From Planctomycetota bacterium (GTDB lineage Bacteria; Planctomycetota; UBA1135; GCA-002686595): a stretch of DNA of 64,000 nucleotides. The stretch lies in assembly GCA_014237855.1 (NCBI GenBank), contig JABACD010000001.1, forward strand, positions 475,659-539,658, given 5' to 3'. The position numbers and the translations under genes were made by a program. The first letter of the stretch is position 1. Each line of letters begins with the position of its first letter. Shown one piece after another: positions 55,573 through 63,578 of the stretch. The notes beneath the pieces were generated by a model. It was not told where the DNA came from. It did no database searches and worked only from the letters and a program-made list of their open reading frames with translations.

Positions 55573-56664
55573 TCAGGCGGAGACGTGCTCTCCCTGAACG
55601 CGGTAGACGTAGGCCAGGACGCTTGCAACGGCCTCGAAGAGCTCCTCTGGGATCACATCGCCGATCTCGCAACGTGCGTGGAGTGATCGCGCCAGAGGGA
55701 CGTTCTCAAAACAGACCACACCGCTATCCCGGGCGACCTTCTTGATTTGTTGCGCGACATGGTCCACGCCCTTTGCAACCACGCGGGGCGCAGCGCCATG
55801 AATCGAGTCGCGCTCATACTTGAGAGCAACGGCATAGTGCGTCGGGTTGGTAACCACCACCGTCGCGTCGGGGACATCTTCCATCATGCGGCGGCTGGCC
55901 ATCTCCCGCTGAACCTGGCGGATACGAGCCTTGATGTGGGGGTCACCCTCCACGTTCTTGTTCTCTTCCTTGACCTCCTGCTTGGACATGCGCATGTCCT
56001 TACTGTGCTGCCAACGTTGGAAGGAAAAATCGATCAGAGCGATCACCAGGATTGAAACCAGAGCCGCGATGACCGCCCGGATGAAGAGGCTGTTGGCAAT
56101 CGCAAGCACCGGCGCGAGGTCCACACCATCGATAGTTGCAACCCGGCCCAGCCTGGTGTAAGTCGCAATGAAAATTGCCAGGCCAATCATCGCGAGCTTC
56201 AGGGTCGAAAGACCGGTTCGAACAACCGAGCGCATCGAGAACAGTCGCTCCAACCCCTTGATTGGGTTTAGCTTGGAGAGAGTCATCTCGACGGCCTTCG
56301 GCGAGAAGCGGAAGCCGACCTGGCCGTAGCCGACCAGGAATGCCAGGACCAGCAGGGGCAACGCGAAGATGAAGATTGCCTCCATCCCGTCCTTGCCTGA
56401 CTGGCGTAGCAGGCTCGTTGCAGTCGGGACACCTAGCTCGCTATTGCCCACGCTCGAGACCTTGAGTAGTGAAGAGCGAACCCCACCTCCAAGGATCTCG
56501 AGGACTGGTCCACTTACCATCAGGAAGAGCAGGAAGGCGACCGCCAAGGTGAAGGCCGCAACCATGTCCTGCGAGAAGGCAACCTGGCCCTTCGCCCGAG
56601 CCTCTTCCCTGCGTCTTGGGGTGGCTTCTTCTGTCTTTTCGCCAGAATCTGATTCTTGAGCCAC
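55573..56664 (-). CDS. flhB: Flagellar export switch protein FlhB
   Basis: A 363-residue FlhB with an N-terminal basic tail (EEATPRRREEARAKGQVAFS), four membrane helices, and the autocleavage motif NPTH at Asn273-His276 (VVVTNPTHYAVALKYERD). Cleavage there switches export from rod/hook to filament substrates. The start overlaps closely with the end of fliR (one base between). The length and order are normal. Confidence 0.96.
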   Translation of the reverse strand: MAQESDSGEKTEEATPRRREEARAKGQVAFSQDMVAAFTLAVAFLLFLMVSGPVLEILGGGVRSSLLKVSSVGNSELGVPTATSLLRQSGKDGMEAIFIFALPLLVLAFLVGYGQVGFRFSPKAVEMTLSKLNPIKGLERLFSMRSVVRTGLSTLKLAMIGLAIFIATYTRLGRVATIDGVDLAPVLAIANSLFIRAVIAALVSILVIALIDFSFQRWQHSKDMRMSKQEVKEENKNVEGDPHIKARIRQVQREMASRRMMEDVPDATVVVTNPTHYAVALKYERDSIHGAAPRVVAKGVDHVAQQIKKVARDSGVVCFENVPLARSLHARCEIGDVIPEELFEAVASVLAYVYRVQGEHVSA

Positions 56665-56665
56665 T

Positions 56666-57436
56666 TCAGACCTCCAGGGAGTCGAGGCAGTCGTCGAGAC
56701 CTGTCATGAGCTGCTCGAAGAGCGTGTCCATGGCAGGCGCGATGAAAGGCGAAAACAAGAAGATCGCCAGCAGGCCAACAGCAACACGGATGTTGAAGCC
56801 AACTTCCATGACGTTGATCTGTGGGACGACTCGAGCTAGCAGGCCGATCAGGACCGAGACCATCAGCAGCAACACCAGGACAGGTGCAGCAAAGGTGATT
56901 CCAGCGCCAAACATCCGAGAAAATAGGTCGATCGTCATGGGCAAGAGGCCCTTCTCGATGGACACGCCTCCGATCGGTGCACGCGAGAAGGAGCTCCCCA
57001 AGGCACGCAGGAGCCAGTGATGGCCGTTGACCGAGAGCAGACCAAGAAAGAAGATCAGCTCATAGACCTGGGTGATGAGGGGAGTCTGGATACCCGTGTT
57101 CGGATCAACGATGTTGGCCATGTTGAAGGCCATCTCGGTACCGATGAGCTCGCCTGCCACGCGGACCACCATCAGGACGGATTGCAGCACAAAGGCCAGG
57201 AAGAGCCCCACCATCACCTCGTGCATGCACATCATTCCGTACTCGATGGCCCCTACGCTTTCCGGCAACGGCTCACCTGAGCTCAGGAAGAGCGCCACGG
57301 TGATTCCAATGATCAGCGCGATCTTGTAGCTCGAGAACCCCGTACCACTACCCAGCAGCGGAGCTGCCAGGAAGAGAGCACTGGTGCGAACCAGGTAGAG
57401 GCCACAAGCCTCTAGTAAGGGGATGGAGAAGGCCAC
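56666..57436 (-). CDS. fliR: Flagellar export protein FliR
   Basis: A 256-residue polytopic protein of the FliR/SctT family with about six membrane helices (LYLVRTSALFLAAPLLGS; GELIGTEMAFNMANIVDPNTG; LLLMVSVLIGLLARVVPQINV). It joins FliP and FliQ in the export gate. The start follows fliQ by 12 bp. The sequence is of normal size. Confidence 0.94.
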   Translation of the reverse strand: MAFSIPLLEACGLYLVRTSALFLAAPLLGSGTGFSSYKIALIIGITVALFLSSGEPLPESVGAIEYGMMCMHEVMVGLFLAFVLQSVLMVVRVAGELIGTEMAFNMANIVDPNTGIQTPLITQVYELIFFLGLLSVNGHHWLLRALGSSFSRAPIGGVSIEKGLLPMTIDLFSRMFGAGITFAAPVLVLLLMVSVLIGLLARVVPQINVMEVGFNIRVAVGLLAIFLFSPFIAPAMDTLFEQLMTGLDDCLDSLEV

Positions 57437-57448
57437 GTGTGTTTCGGT

Positions 57449-57727
57449 TCAGCTGAGCCCGAAGGTGTGTAGTTGTTCGAAGACTCTCAGTGTGTAGTCG
57501 CGCATTACCTGCATCGCAGGAGCAAGCAGGAGGAGCGTGACCAACAGCACGGCGAACATCTTCGGAATGAGGCTCATCGTCTGCTCTTGGACCGAGGTCA
57601 ATGCCTGGAACAAGCTCACGGCAAGACCAACAAGCAGGCCGATGATCAGGACCGGGGCGGCCAGGATCAGGGCCGTCATCAAGAGCTCACGTGCGAGGTC
57701 AGTCAGCTGAAGGTCTAGTTCGGGCAT
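57449..57727 (-). CDS. fliQ: Flagellar export protein FliQ
   Basis: A 92-residue protein with two membrane helices and the family pattern LARELLMTALILAAPVLIIGLLVGLAVSLFQALTSVQEQTMSLIPKM. It lies between fliP and fliR with 4-bp spacing to fliP. The family identity is clear from helix pattern and context. Confidence 0.94.
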   Translation of the reverse strand: MPELDLQLTDLARELLMTALILAAPVLIIGLLVGLAVSLFQALTSVQEQTMSLIPKMFAVLLVTLLLLAPAMQVMRDYTLRVFEQLHTFGLS

Positions 57728-57731
57728 CGGT

Positions 57732-58562
57732 CTAGAAGGCAGTAAAGGACGTCACGACCGATTGACAGATCAGGTGCCAACCATCGACGAGGACAAAGAC
57801 GAGGACCTTGAACGGCGTTGAGATCATCACCGGCGGCAACATGAACATGCCCATCGAGAGCAAGATGCTTGACACCACCAGGTCAATGACCAGGAAGGGC
57901 AAGAAGAGCAAGAAGCCCATCTGGAAGGCAGTCTTCAGCTCACTGAGGACAAAGGCCGGCACGACCACAGTGAGAGGAAGGTCAGGCTCGACACCCTCCG
58001 GCAAGTCTGTCGGCGGCTCGTAGCTACTCATCTCTGCGAAGAGCTGCAGTTCACTCTCTCGTGTGTTCGCGATGAGGAATGTTCTCAGCTCAGCCCAGGC
58101 TAGCTCCGAGGCTTCCTTGGCCTCCAACTCACCTTGGTCGTACGGGGCCCAGGCTTTCTCGTAGACTCTCTCCGCAACAGGGGCCATCACGAAGGTGGTC
58201 AGGAACAGGGCCAATCCGATGATCACCGGGTTCGGGGGCAACTCGTTGACCGAGAGCGCTCGGCGGACAAAGGACAGCACGATCACGATCCGGGTGAAGC
58301 TCGTGATTGAGATCAGGATCGCAGGCAGAAGAGAGAGCGCAGTGAGCAGGACCGCGATCTCGACTGCGGAGGAGAGCCGTGTAGACCCTTCTTCACCGGC
58401 CACCCCTGCCTCGCCGCCTGTTGAACCGGAGGCGAGCTTGGACGCACTCTGCAAGACCCCCTCAAAGGCTCCCTCCATATCTTGTGCCTGAAGCGGCGCC
58501 ATGAAGAGCACCGCGCAGGCAAGGAGCCAGAGGCTCGTTCGAATAAAACGAGAGTGGGTCAT
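57732..58562 (-). CDS. fliP: Flagellar export protein FliP
   Basis: A 276-residue FliP with signal peptide (LWLLACAVLFMAPLQAQD), four membrane helices and the typical LSLLPAILISITSFTRIVIVLSFVRRALS, PPNPVIIGLALFLT and VVPAFVLSELKTAFQMGFLLFLPFLVIDLVVSSILLSMGMFMLPPVMISTPFKVLVF blocks. A low-complexity Ser/Gly segment after the signal is unusual. The start overlaps the fliO-like stop (ATGA). Confidence 0.95.
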   Translation of the reverse strand: MTHSRFIRTSLWLLACAVLFMAPLQAQDMEGAFEGVLQSASKLASGSTGGEAGVAGEEGSTRLSSAVEIAVLLTALSLLPAILISITSFTRIVIVLSFVRRALSVNELPPNPVIIGLALFLTTFVMAPVAERVYEKAWAPYDQGELEAKEASELAWAELRTFLIANTRESELQLFAEMSSYEPPTDLPEGVEPDLPLTVVVPAFVLSELKTAFQMGFLLFLPFLVIDLVVSSILLSMGMFMLPPVMISTPFKVLVFVLVDGWHLICQSVVTSFTAF

Positions 58563-59338
58563 CCGATGACTCCCTCAAGCTGGAGTGAAGCAGGCTGTGT
58601 GGGACTGGGGATGGCCCTCGGAGCTCGTGTAGAAGTCGGCTGAGTTCTGCTCGGTGTAACCGTGTTCGATTGGGCGACTGCCGCCGGCCTCGCGGGCTTG
58701 ACTGTTCCGTTCCGCTTCTTGTCTTCCGCGATTTGCAGGGCGGCCGACGCCACGGACTGGGCCTTGCGATGGCGCTGCTCTGAGCTTTCCTTGGTCACGC
58801 GAGGGGCTGGGTTCGCGGGAACGCGCTTGGTCTTCACCTTCCGACGCTTCTTGATCACCTTGCGAGGCCCGGCAGGAGCGTCCTTGGTGGGGAGGGTCCG
58901 GATGGCTGTAGGTGCAGGCGGAAGGGCCTGGCTGACCTGCTCGAGCGCTGTGGCGAATGCTGCGCTGTCCTGGGGGCTGGCCGTCTGTGGTGCAGCCTCC
59001 TGGCCGATCACCGGGTCCAGCTCCGCAATGGGGGTGATCTCACGCTCGCCCAGCCCAACGACGAAGGTTCGGTCATAACATCGAATCACCGCCAGCTTCC
59101 GCTTTCCGCCAAGTCCAAGGACATCGATCACCTGCAAGGAGCGCTTGTTGGCTCGCTGCTTGAGGTTTCCAGTGATCATCTTCCGCATTCCCCAGGCGAG
59201 GGCCGCCGTGGCGACGATCAACACCGCACAGACGGCGAAGTACCTGGTGAGGTCCGGGCCAGTCGTGCCTCCGAGACTTCCGGTCTCTTCCGCGGCGGTG
59301 AGTAGGGCGAGATTCAGGTTGTTGAGATGGATACCCAT
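58559..59338 (-). CDS. fliO: FliO-like flagellar assembly protein
   Basis: A 259-residue protein with a membrane helix (about 34-52) followed by the FliO-type core (KRSLQVIDVLGLGGKRKLAVIRCYDRTFVVGLGEREITPIAEL) and a long Pro/Ala/Thr/Lys-rich disordered tail of about 150 residues. FliO stabilises FliP during export-gate assembly. It is the first gene of the large flagellar operon and lies 49 bp downstream of a sigma-54 promoter. The long basic tail is larger than in E. coli FliO. Confidence 0.85.
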   Translation of the reverse strand: MGIHLNNLNLALLTAAEETGSLGGTTGPDLTRYFAVCAVLIVATAALAWGMRKMITGNLKQRANKRSLQVIDVLGLGGKRKLAVIRCYDRTFVVGLGEREITPIAELDPVIGQEAAPQTASPQDSAAFATALEQVSQALPPAPTAIRTLPTKDAPAGPRKVIKKRRKVKTKRVPANPAPRVTKESSEQRHRKAQSVASAALQIAEDKKRNGTVKPARPAAVAQSNTVTPSRTQPTSTRAPRAIPSPTQPASLQLEGVIG

Positions 59339-59386
59339 GGAATTCGGAGCAGTGCTGAAGATTGGGCTTCGACGCCCTCCCCCAAC

Positions 59387-59401
59387 GCAACGGCCGTGCC
59401 A
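59387..59401 (-). promoter_or_regulatory. Sigma-54 (RpoN) promoter of the fliO operon
   Basis: On the minus strand: TGGCAC-GGCCG-TTGC, a perfect -24/-12 box with GG-N10-GC spacing. The predicted start is near 59375, about 37 bases before the fliO ATG. It implies RpoN and an enhancer-binding activator (FlrC/FleQ-type), neither in the window. The rest of 59339-59575 shows nothing else certain. Confidence 0.88.
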
Positions 59402-59575
59402 TGTGGCAAATCGGGCTTCCTGGTATCTGGAAGGGCCCTTGCCATCCTCACCCCATTCTGGGCGATGTCGATTTATTCAACAGGTTGTGGGGATCCTCGA
59501 CACCCCCTCCAGGGAATTGCCCGGTGACCCGAAAGACATTCCAGCGCGGATTTCCAAGCCGCGAAAGAAACCACC

Positions 59576-59794
59576 ATGAAGACCGCCCTCTGCACCGATC
59601 ATCCCCAGGCGACACCCGAGTTGATTCACGCGGTGAACAACTTCCTCAACCTTGTCGTGACGACCGGACAGGTCGCCCTGGACAGGGAGCTGGACTACAG
59701 CCCCGAGCGCGCCCTCGAGGCAATCCTCGACCAAGCTGACGAACTGACGCAGCTCGTGCGCTCTTCTCGCAGGCCAAGTGGTCGATCTTGCTGA
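59576..59794 (+). CDS. Small histidine-kinase-DHp-like helical hairpin protein
   Basis: A 72-residue protein with ATG 59576 and a purine-rich ribosome site. The sequence ELIHAVNNFLNLVVTTGQVALDREL resembles the H-box helix of two-component sensor kinases (HxxNNxL; His18), and a second helix follows (PERALEAILDQADELTQLV). There is no ATPase domain. It could be a stand-alone phosphotransfer or dimerisation element. It lies between the fliO operon and fliD-fliS-fliT, on the opposite strand to both. Confidence 0.65.
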   Translation: MKTALCTDHPQATPELIHAVNNFLNLVVTTGQVALDRELDYSPERALEAILDQADELTQLVRSSRRPSGRSC

Positions 59795-59858
59795 CAGGTG
59801 AGGTCAGCCTACCGGCCCTTCGACCTGGACCCTTGGCGACCCCTTCCCAGGCGCTGGA

Positions 59859-60209
59859 TCAGCCAGCGTAGTCGCAAGTACCGCCAGTCTCCTGGACTCG
59901 CCCATCGTAGGCCTTGAGAGTTTGGGTTCCCTGCTTGGTATCCGTCAGCTCTTCGGCCACTGCCTCCTGAGAGCTCAGGACCGCCTGCCGCGCAACCAAG
60001 TTCAGTCTGAGCAGTCGCTGCAGCCCTGCTCTCAGGTCCGCTCGCTCTTGCTCGTCCACGGGTAGCCTCGCCTGGAGAGCTTCGCGAAGCCGCTGCTCCT
60101 TCTCTCTACAGCGAGCCCAGAGCGCGTCGACAGTCTTCGAATCCGGATCGGCGAGTGCAGCAAGGAGATCGTTCATCTCCGCCTCGAGGCTCTCGACTTC
60201 AGCTGACAT
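59859..60209 (-). CDS. FliT-like chaperone candidate
   Basis: A 116-residue all-helical protein from ATG 60209 (EVESLEAEMNDLLAALADPDSKTVDALWARCREKEQRLREALQARLP). The position directly after fliS, overlapping its end by 11 bp, is that of fliT, the FliD chaperone. Sequence resemblance is to the FliT/FlgN helical chaperones in shape only. The last 20 residues have two Cys-poor, Gly-rich turns. Starting at 60278 would overlap most of the fliS end and is unlikely. Confidence 0.7.
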   Translation of the reverse strand: MSAEVESLEAEMNDLLAALADPDSKTVDALWARCREKEQRLREALQARLPVDEQERADLRAGLQRLLRLNLVARQAVLSSQEAVAEELTDTKQGTQTLKAYDGRVQETGGTCDYAG

Positions 60210-60621
60210 GACTGATGCCGCTCGAACTCGAGGTGGTCCCCCCGCCATCGATGATCGAACTCGCTTCTTTCCAACCACTCAGGAGTTTTGTGAGTAGCTC
60301 GATGGTTGTCTCGATGCCCTTGGTGTTCTTCTCCATGACCGAGCGAGAGAGCTCTTTCGTCATGAAGACATAGAGCGCTTCCAGGTCACCGCTGAACTTG
60401 GGGTCTGGTTCGTGGTTCAGGCTGGCCCGCAACTCGACAATAATGTCCTCTGCCCGGCGAATCTGCACTCGAAACTCATCTTCTGTGGGCTCGAAGGTGA
60501 GGGCGGTCCGCAGGAAACGGATCGCTCCGGCATTCAGCATCTGCACGATCTTGACCGGCGAGGCGCTCTCAAACTGAGCGAGCCGATAAGTCGCTGCGGC
60601 TTGTGTGTTCTTCATGTCCAT
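60199..60621 (-). CDS. fliS: Flagellar secretion chaperone FliS
   Basis: A 140-residue FliS with AAATYRLAQFESASPVKIVQMLNAGAIRFLRTAL, IIVELRASLNHEPDPKFSGDLEALYVFMTKEL and ELLTKLLSGWKEA, the helices that bind the C-terminus of flagellin and stop it from polymerising in the cytoplasm. It lies 32 bp after fliD and before the FliT-like gene. ATG 60621 and 60615 are both possible starts. Confidence 0.94.
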   Translation of the reverse strand: MDMKNTQAAATYRLAQFESASPVKIVQMLNAGAIRFLRTALTFEPTEDEFRVQIRRAEDIIVELRASLNHEPDPKFSGDLEALYVFMTKELSRSVMEKNTKGIETTIELLTKLLSGWKEASSIIDGGGTTSSSSGISHVS

Positions 60622-60653
60622 GGGGATTGAGTCTGGAGGCCGTTTGGTCTCTG

Positions 60654-62147
60654 CTACTTGTTGGGGTTTAGCTGCGCAAGGCCATTCGTCAGGGCTTCGC
60701 CCTGGGCATTCAGCCCACCCATGAGCTGCTCAAGAGCCGAGAATCGCATGATCAACTGCTGTTCGTAGGTCGCGAGGTACCGCTCCTTTGTGTCGATCGT
60801 GTCCTGAAGCTGATCGATGATCGCCTGCAAGGACTCGCTGCGAGCATCGAAGAGAGCATCGCTGCTTCCACCCGAACCATTCGGAATGCTCCCAAACAAC
60901 AGGTCCAGGCTGCGATAGAGCTTGTCGGCGAGGCCGGTGTCTGCAGTCGTATCGATGTAGAACTCAGCGGTGCCCTCTGATGCCCCACCGTTGTCGAAGC
61001 CGTCAAGGTCAACAAAGAGGTCGGCGACAGCAGAGATGTTTGCTCCAAACTTCTCATCGAAGATCGTACTGTCAATCGAGAGTGTCCCGTCATTGCCGGT
61101 CTTGATGCCGATCAGGCTGAGAGTCGAGTAACCCTCGGTGTCGGCCATGACCGTCGCCGTATCGACGTTGAACAGGGCTGCATTGATCTCTGACCTGACC
61201 GTACGAAGAATTGAGTCGCCGAAGAGCTCCCCTCCGGCGCCCCCCTCCTCGCTGTACGTATTCTGGGTGTTGGTGAAGTTGATGACCTCGTTGTATGCAT
61301 CCACGAAGCCCTGGATCTTCTCCTTCACAGCCTCCTTGTCGGCTGTGACTGTGAAGCTGATCTCGTTACCGACACTCGCACTCTGCGCAGTAATCTCAAC
61401 GCCAGCGATCACATCGTTGAAGTCGTTGGTCTCCCGGACGACGGTCAATCCATCGATGATTGCGGATGCGTTGGAGCCGACGGTTATGTTGTTCGTGCTT
61501 TGGGCGACACCGGCACCATCGGGAGCTGTCCCGTCGATAGTAAGGCCGGCGATCGAGCTACTGATGCTCGTGATTCGCTTGTCCTCTCCGGTACCATCCG
61601 AAGCGATAACCAGCTGGTAGCTAGGAGCTGTGCTGGTCCCCACATTCACCACTGAGGCTGTTACATCGGCCCCGGCAAGCGAGTTGATCTCTCCAGCGAC
61701 ATCGTTGAGGCTAGAGGCGGCCTGGGTGAGCGCTATCGAGTAATTGGTACCGTTCACAGTGAAGTCGACCTGCTGACCATCTGCCGTGGCCAGGTTTGTA
61801 GCGGGGTCGAGCACACCGTCGAATGCCCAGCGATCAGCCTGGGCCAGGGAGAGCACCTCGAGAGTGTGCGAGCCGGCCTCAGCACTGCTTGTTGCTGTGA
61901 AGGAGGCGATTCCCTCCTGGCTGGGAGACACGAGGAAGTCGAAGAACTTGTCGTTGGTTCGCAATCCTTCAGCCGCTGTTTGCAGCCCGAGGACCAGGTC
62001 CTTGAAGTTGGCCACCAGATCGAGCTTCGCGTTCTCCGTCGACTGCTTCGCCTCCAAGATCTTGATGGGAATGCGTTCCACATCAACGAGAGCGTTGATG
62101 ATTGCGGTTGTATCGAGGCCGCTAGCTAGTCCGCCAAAACTGATCAT
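60654..62147 (-). CDS. fliD: Flagellar cap protein FliD
   Basis: A 497-residue FliD. The N-terminus (ISFGGLASGLDTTAIINALVDVERIPIKILEAKQ) and C-terminus (IDQLQDTIDTKERYLATYEQQLIMRFSALEQLMGGLNAQG) are the paired D0 helices of the family. The middle has two Ser/Thr/Ala-rich beta-type domains that vary between species. It forms the cap that folds flagellin at the filament tip. A FliA promoter lies 52 bp upstream. Confidence 0.95.
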   Translation of the reverse strand: MISFGGLASGLDTTAIINALVDVERIPIKILEAKQSTENAKLDLVANFKDLVLGLQTAAEGLRTNDKFFDFLVSPSQEGIASFTATSSAEAGSHTLEVLSLAQADRWAFDGVLDPATNLATADGQQVDFTVNGTNYSIALTQAASSLNDVAGEINSLAGADVTASVVNVGTSTAPSYQLVIASDGTGEDKRITSISSSIAGLTIDGTAPDGAGVAQSTNNITVGSNASAIIDGLTVVRETNDFNDVIAGVEITAQSASVGNEISFTVTADKEAVKEKIQGFVDAYNEVINFTNTQNTYSEEGGAGGELFGDSILRTVRSEINAALFNVDTATVMADTEGYSTLSLIGIKTGNDGTLSIDSTIFDEKFGANISAVADLFVDLDGFDNGGASEGTAEFYIDTTADTGLADKLYRSLDLLFGSIPNGSGGSSDALFDARSESLQAIIDQLQDTIDTKERYLATYEQQLIMRFSALEQLMGGLNAQGEALTNGLAQLNPNK

Positions 62148-62198
62148 GATCGATTGGGTTCGCTTCCCTTTCCTTGCGAGTTCCTGTCCCTGCTCGAG

Positions 62199-62226
62199 TT
62201 ATCGGGCGAGTTCGCCATGCGCGTTA
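62199..62226 (-). promoter_or_regulatory. Sigma-28 (FliA) promoter of fliD-fliS-fliT
   Basis: On the minus strand TAAC (62223-62226), 16 bases, then CCCGATAA (62199-62206). Seven of eight -10 bases and three of four -35 bases match the FliA consensus, with spacing one longer than ideal. The expected start is near 62190, about 43 bases before the fliD ATG. Confidence 0.75.
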
Positions 62227-62307
62227 GCCCCGAATCCCGCCTGATTCGGATTCAGATCGAGGCGGAATTACTTTCCAGGTCAATGGAAAGGATGGCCCCC
62301 AAATGCG

Positions 62308-62338
62308 GAAAAGGAGCCCCCACAAGGTGAGGCCCCTT
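62308..62338 (-). terminator. Terminator after flagellin gene
   Basis: On the minus strand AAGGGGCCTC-ACCTTGTG-GGGGCTCCTT pairs over about 10 bp with two wobbles and is followed by TTTT. It lies 60 bp after the flagellin stop and separates it from the fliD operon. Confidence 0.75.
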
Positions 62339-62397
62339 CTCGTAAAGCTATCGATTTTGAGAGCGCGACCTGGTCACGCTATCAGATCGCCTCAGTC

Positions 62398-63213
62398 CTA
62401 ACCGAGGAGGCTCAACGCGAGCTGCGGCTGAGCATTGGCCTGGGCCAAGATCGAAGTCGCGGCTTGTTGCATGATGGAGTTACGCGACAGGTCGGCGGTC
62501 TCCTGGGCAACGTCAACGTCGCGGATACGACTTTCGGCAGCCGAGAGGTTCTCGTGAGCGTTCTGAATAGAAGAAAACGCGCTCTGGAGACGGTTAGTGT
62601 CCGCACCGAGGGAACCACGGCGAGTGTTGACAGTCGTGATCGCAGCATCCAGGGCGGCGAGAGCAGTGTTTGCATTCGCCGTGGTTGTGACGTCGTCATC
62701 ATTGATTGCAAGCGCAGCCGTCTGCATGTCGCCAAGCGCAATGCCAATGACCTGACCTGAATCAACACCAACCTGAATGTTGGTAGTAGCGGCCGCATTG
62801 AGGAGGTTGATCCCGTTGAATTGGGTCTCATCAGCGATACGCTCGATCTCAGAGGTCAGTGCGGTGAATTCCGTGTTGATCGTTGCACGGTCATCAGTAC
62901 TCGTGGTGCCGTTAGAGGCCTGAACTGCAAGCTCGCGCATCCTGTTGAGGATGTTGCTCACTTCGTTCAGAGCTCCTTCAGCGGTCTGTGTCAGGGAGAT
63001 GCCGTCCTGAGTGTTACGGCCCGCTTGGGCCATACTGACGATCTCCGAACGCATGCGTTCGGAAATTCCCAGTCCTGCGGCATCATCGGAGGCTGACGCA
63101 ATGCGAAGCCCTGAAGACAGCCGGGCATAGTTGCCCTGCAGTCTTCCGGTCACGCCACCCAGATTCCTCTGAGCAGTCAATGACGCGATGTTGGTATTAA
63201 CTCGAAGTCCCAT
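62398..63213 (-). CDS. fliC: Flagellin
   Basis: A 271-residue flagellin. It has the N-terminal D0/D1 signature (MGLRVNTNIASLTAQRNL; LSSGLRIASASDDAAGLGISERMRSE; GISLTQTAEGALNEVSNILNRMRELAVQASNGT) and the C-terminal one (RLQSAFSSIQNAHENLSAAESRIRDVDVAQETADLSRNSIMQQAATSILAQANAQPQLALSLL). Variable D2/D3 domains are absent, so the protein has only the core, as in many short flagellins. GGAAGAAG precedes the start. Upstream there is an inverted repeat but no clear sigma-28 box. Confidence 0.97.
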   Translation of the reverse strand: MGLRVNTNIASLTAQRNLGGVTGRLQGNYARLSSGLRIASASDDAAGLGISERMRSEIVSMAQAGRNTQDGISLTQTAEGALNEVSNILNRMRELAVQASNGTTSTDDRATINTEFTALTSEIERIADETQFNGINLLNAAATTNIQVGVDSGQVIGIALGDMQTAALAINDDDVTTTANANTALAALDAAITTVNTRRGSLGADTNRLQSAFSSIQNAHENLSAAESRIRDVDVAQETADLSRNSIMQQAATSILAQANAQPQLALSLLG

Positions 63214-63304
63214 AAGTTCTTCTTCCTTGGATTAATTCAGAGAGTAGAAAGCACCAAATACCCATCCGGTCGTCTCCTTCCATCGCCCCGGGCGAATCGA
63301 CTAG

Positions 63305-63331
63305 CAATCGTGTATTGGCACGACACGATTG
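63305..63331. promoter_or_regulatory. Inverted repeat upstream of fliC
   Basis: CAATCGTGT (63305-63313), nine bases, then ACACGATTG (63323-63331), a perfect 9-bp inverted repeat about 92 bp before the fliC start. It could be an operator or a transcription-end hairpin of the next flagellin. The remainder of 63214-63578 contains a weak GGGAGG...CCTCCC hairpin near 63516-63543 and nothing else I can support. Confidence 0.45.
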
Positions 63332-63578
63332 AGGGTGCAAGTCGACCCACCCGGAGCAGATCCAGCTGGATAGTCTTTTCCGCCCCGGCAGCTCCTACTC
63401 GAGCGCGTTAGGGCGGTTATTCTGCAGTTTGATCAAAGAGCGCCTTAGAAGTTGCAAGCACGGCAACCGAGGCATGAGCGAGGTTCTGATTGAAGTTTCT
63501 AGCGGCGGAGGAATTGGGAGGATCGCCTCGCGACGACCCTCCCCCTCAGCGATTCGGCGCTAGAGGCCGAACTCCTAT

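Noticed and set aside
63311..63331. TTGGCAC on the + strand near 63316 as a sigma-54 promoter
   Set aside because: The -12 GC is missing at the required spacing and it points away from the flagellin genes.
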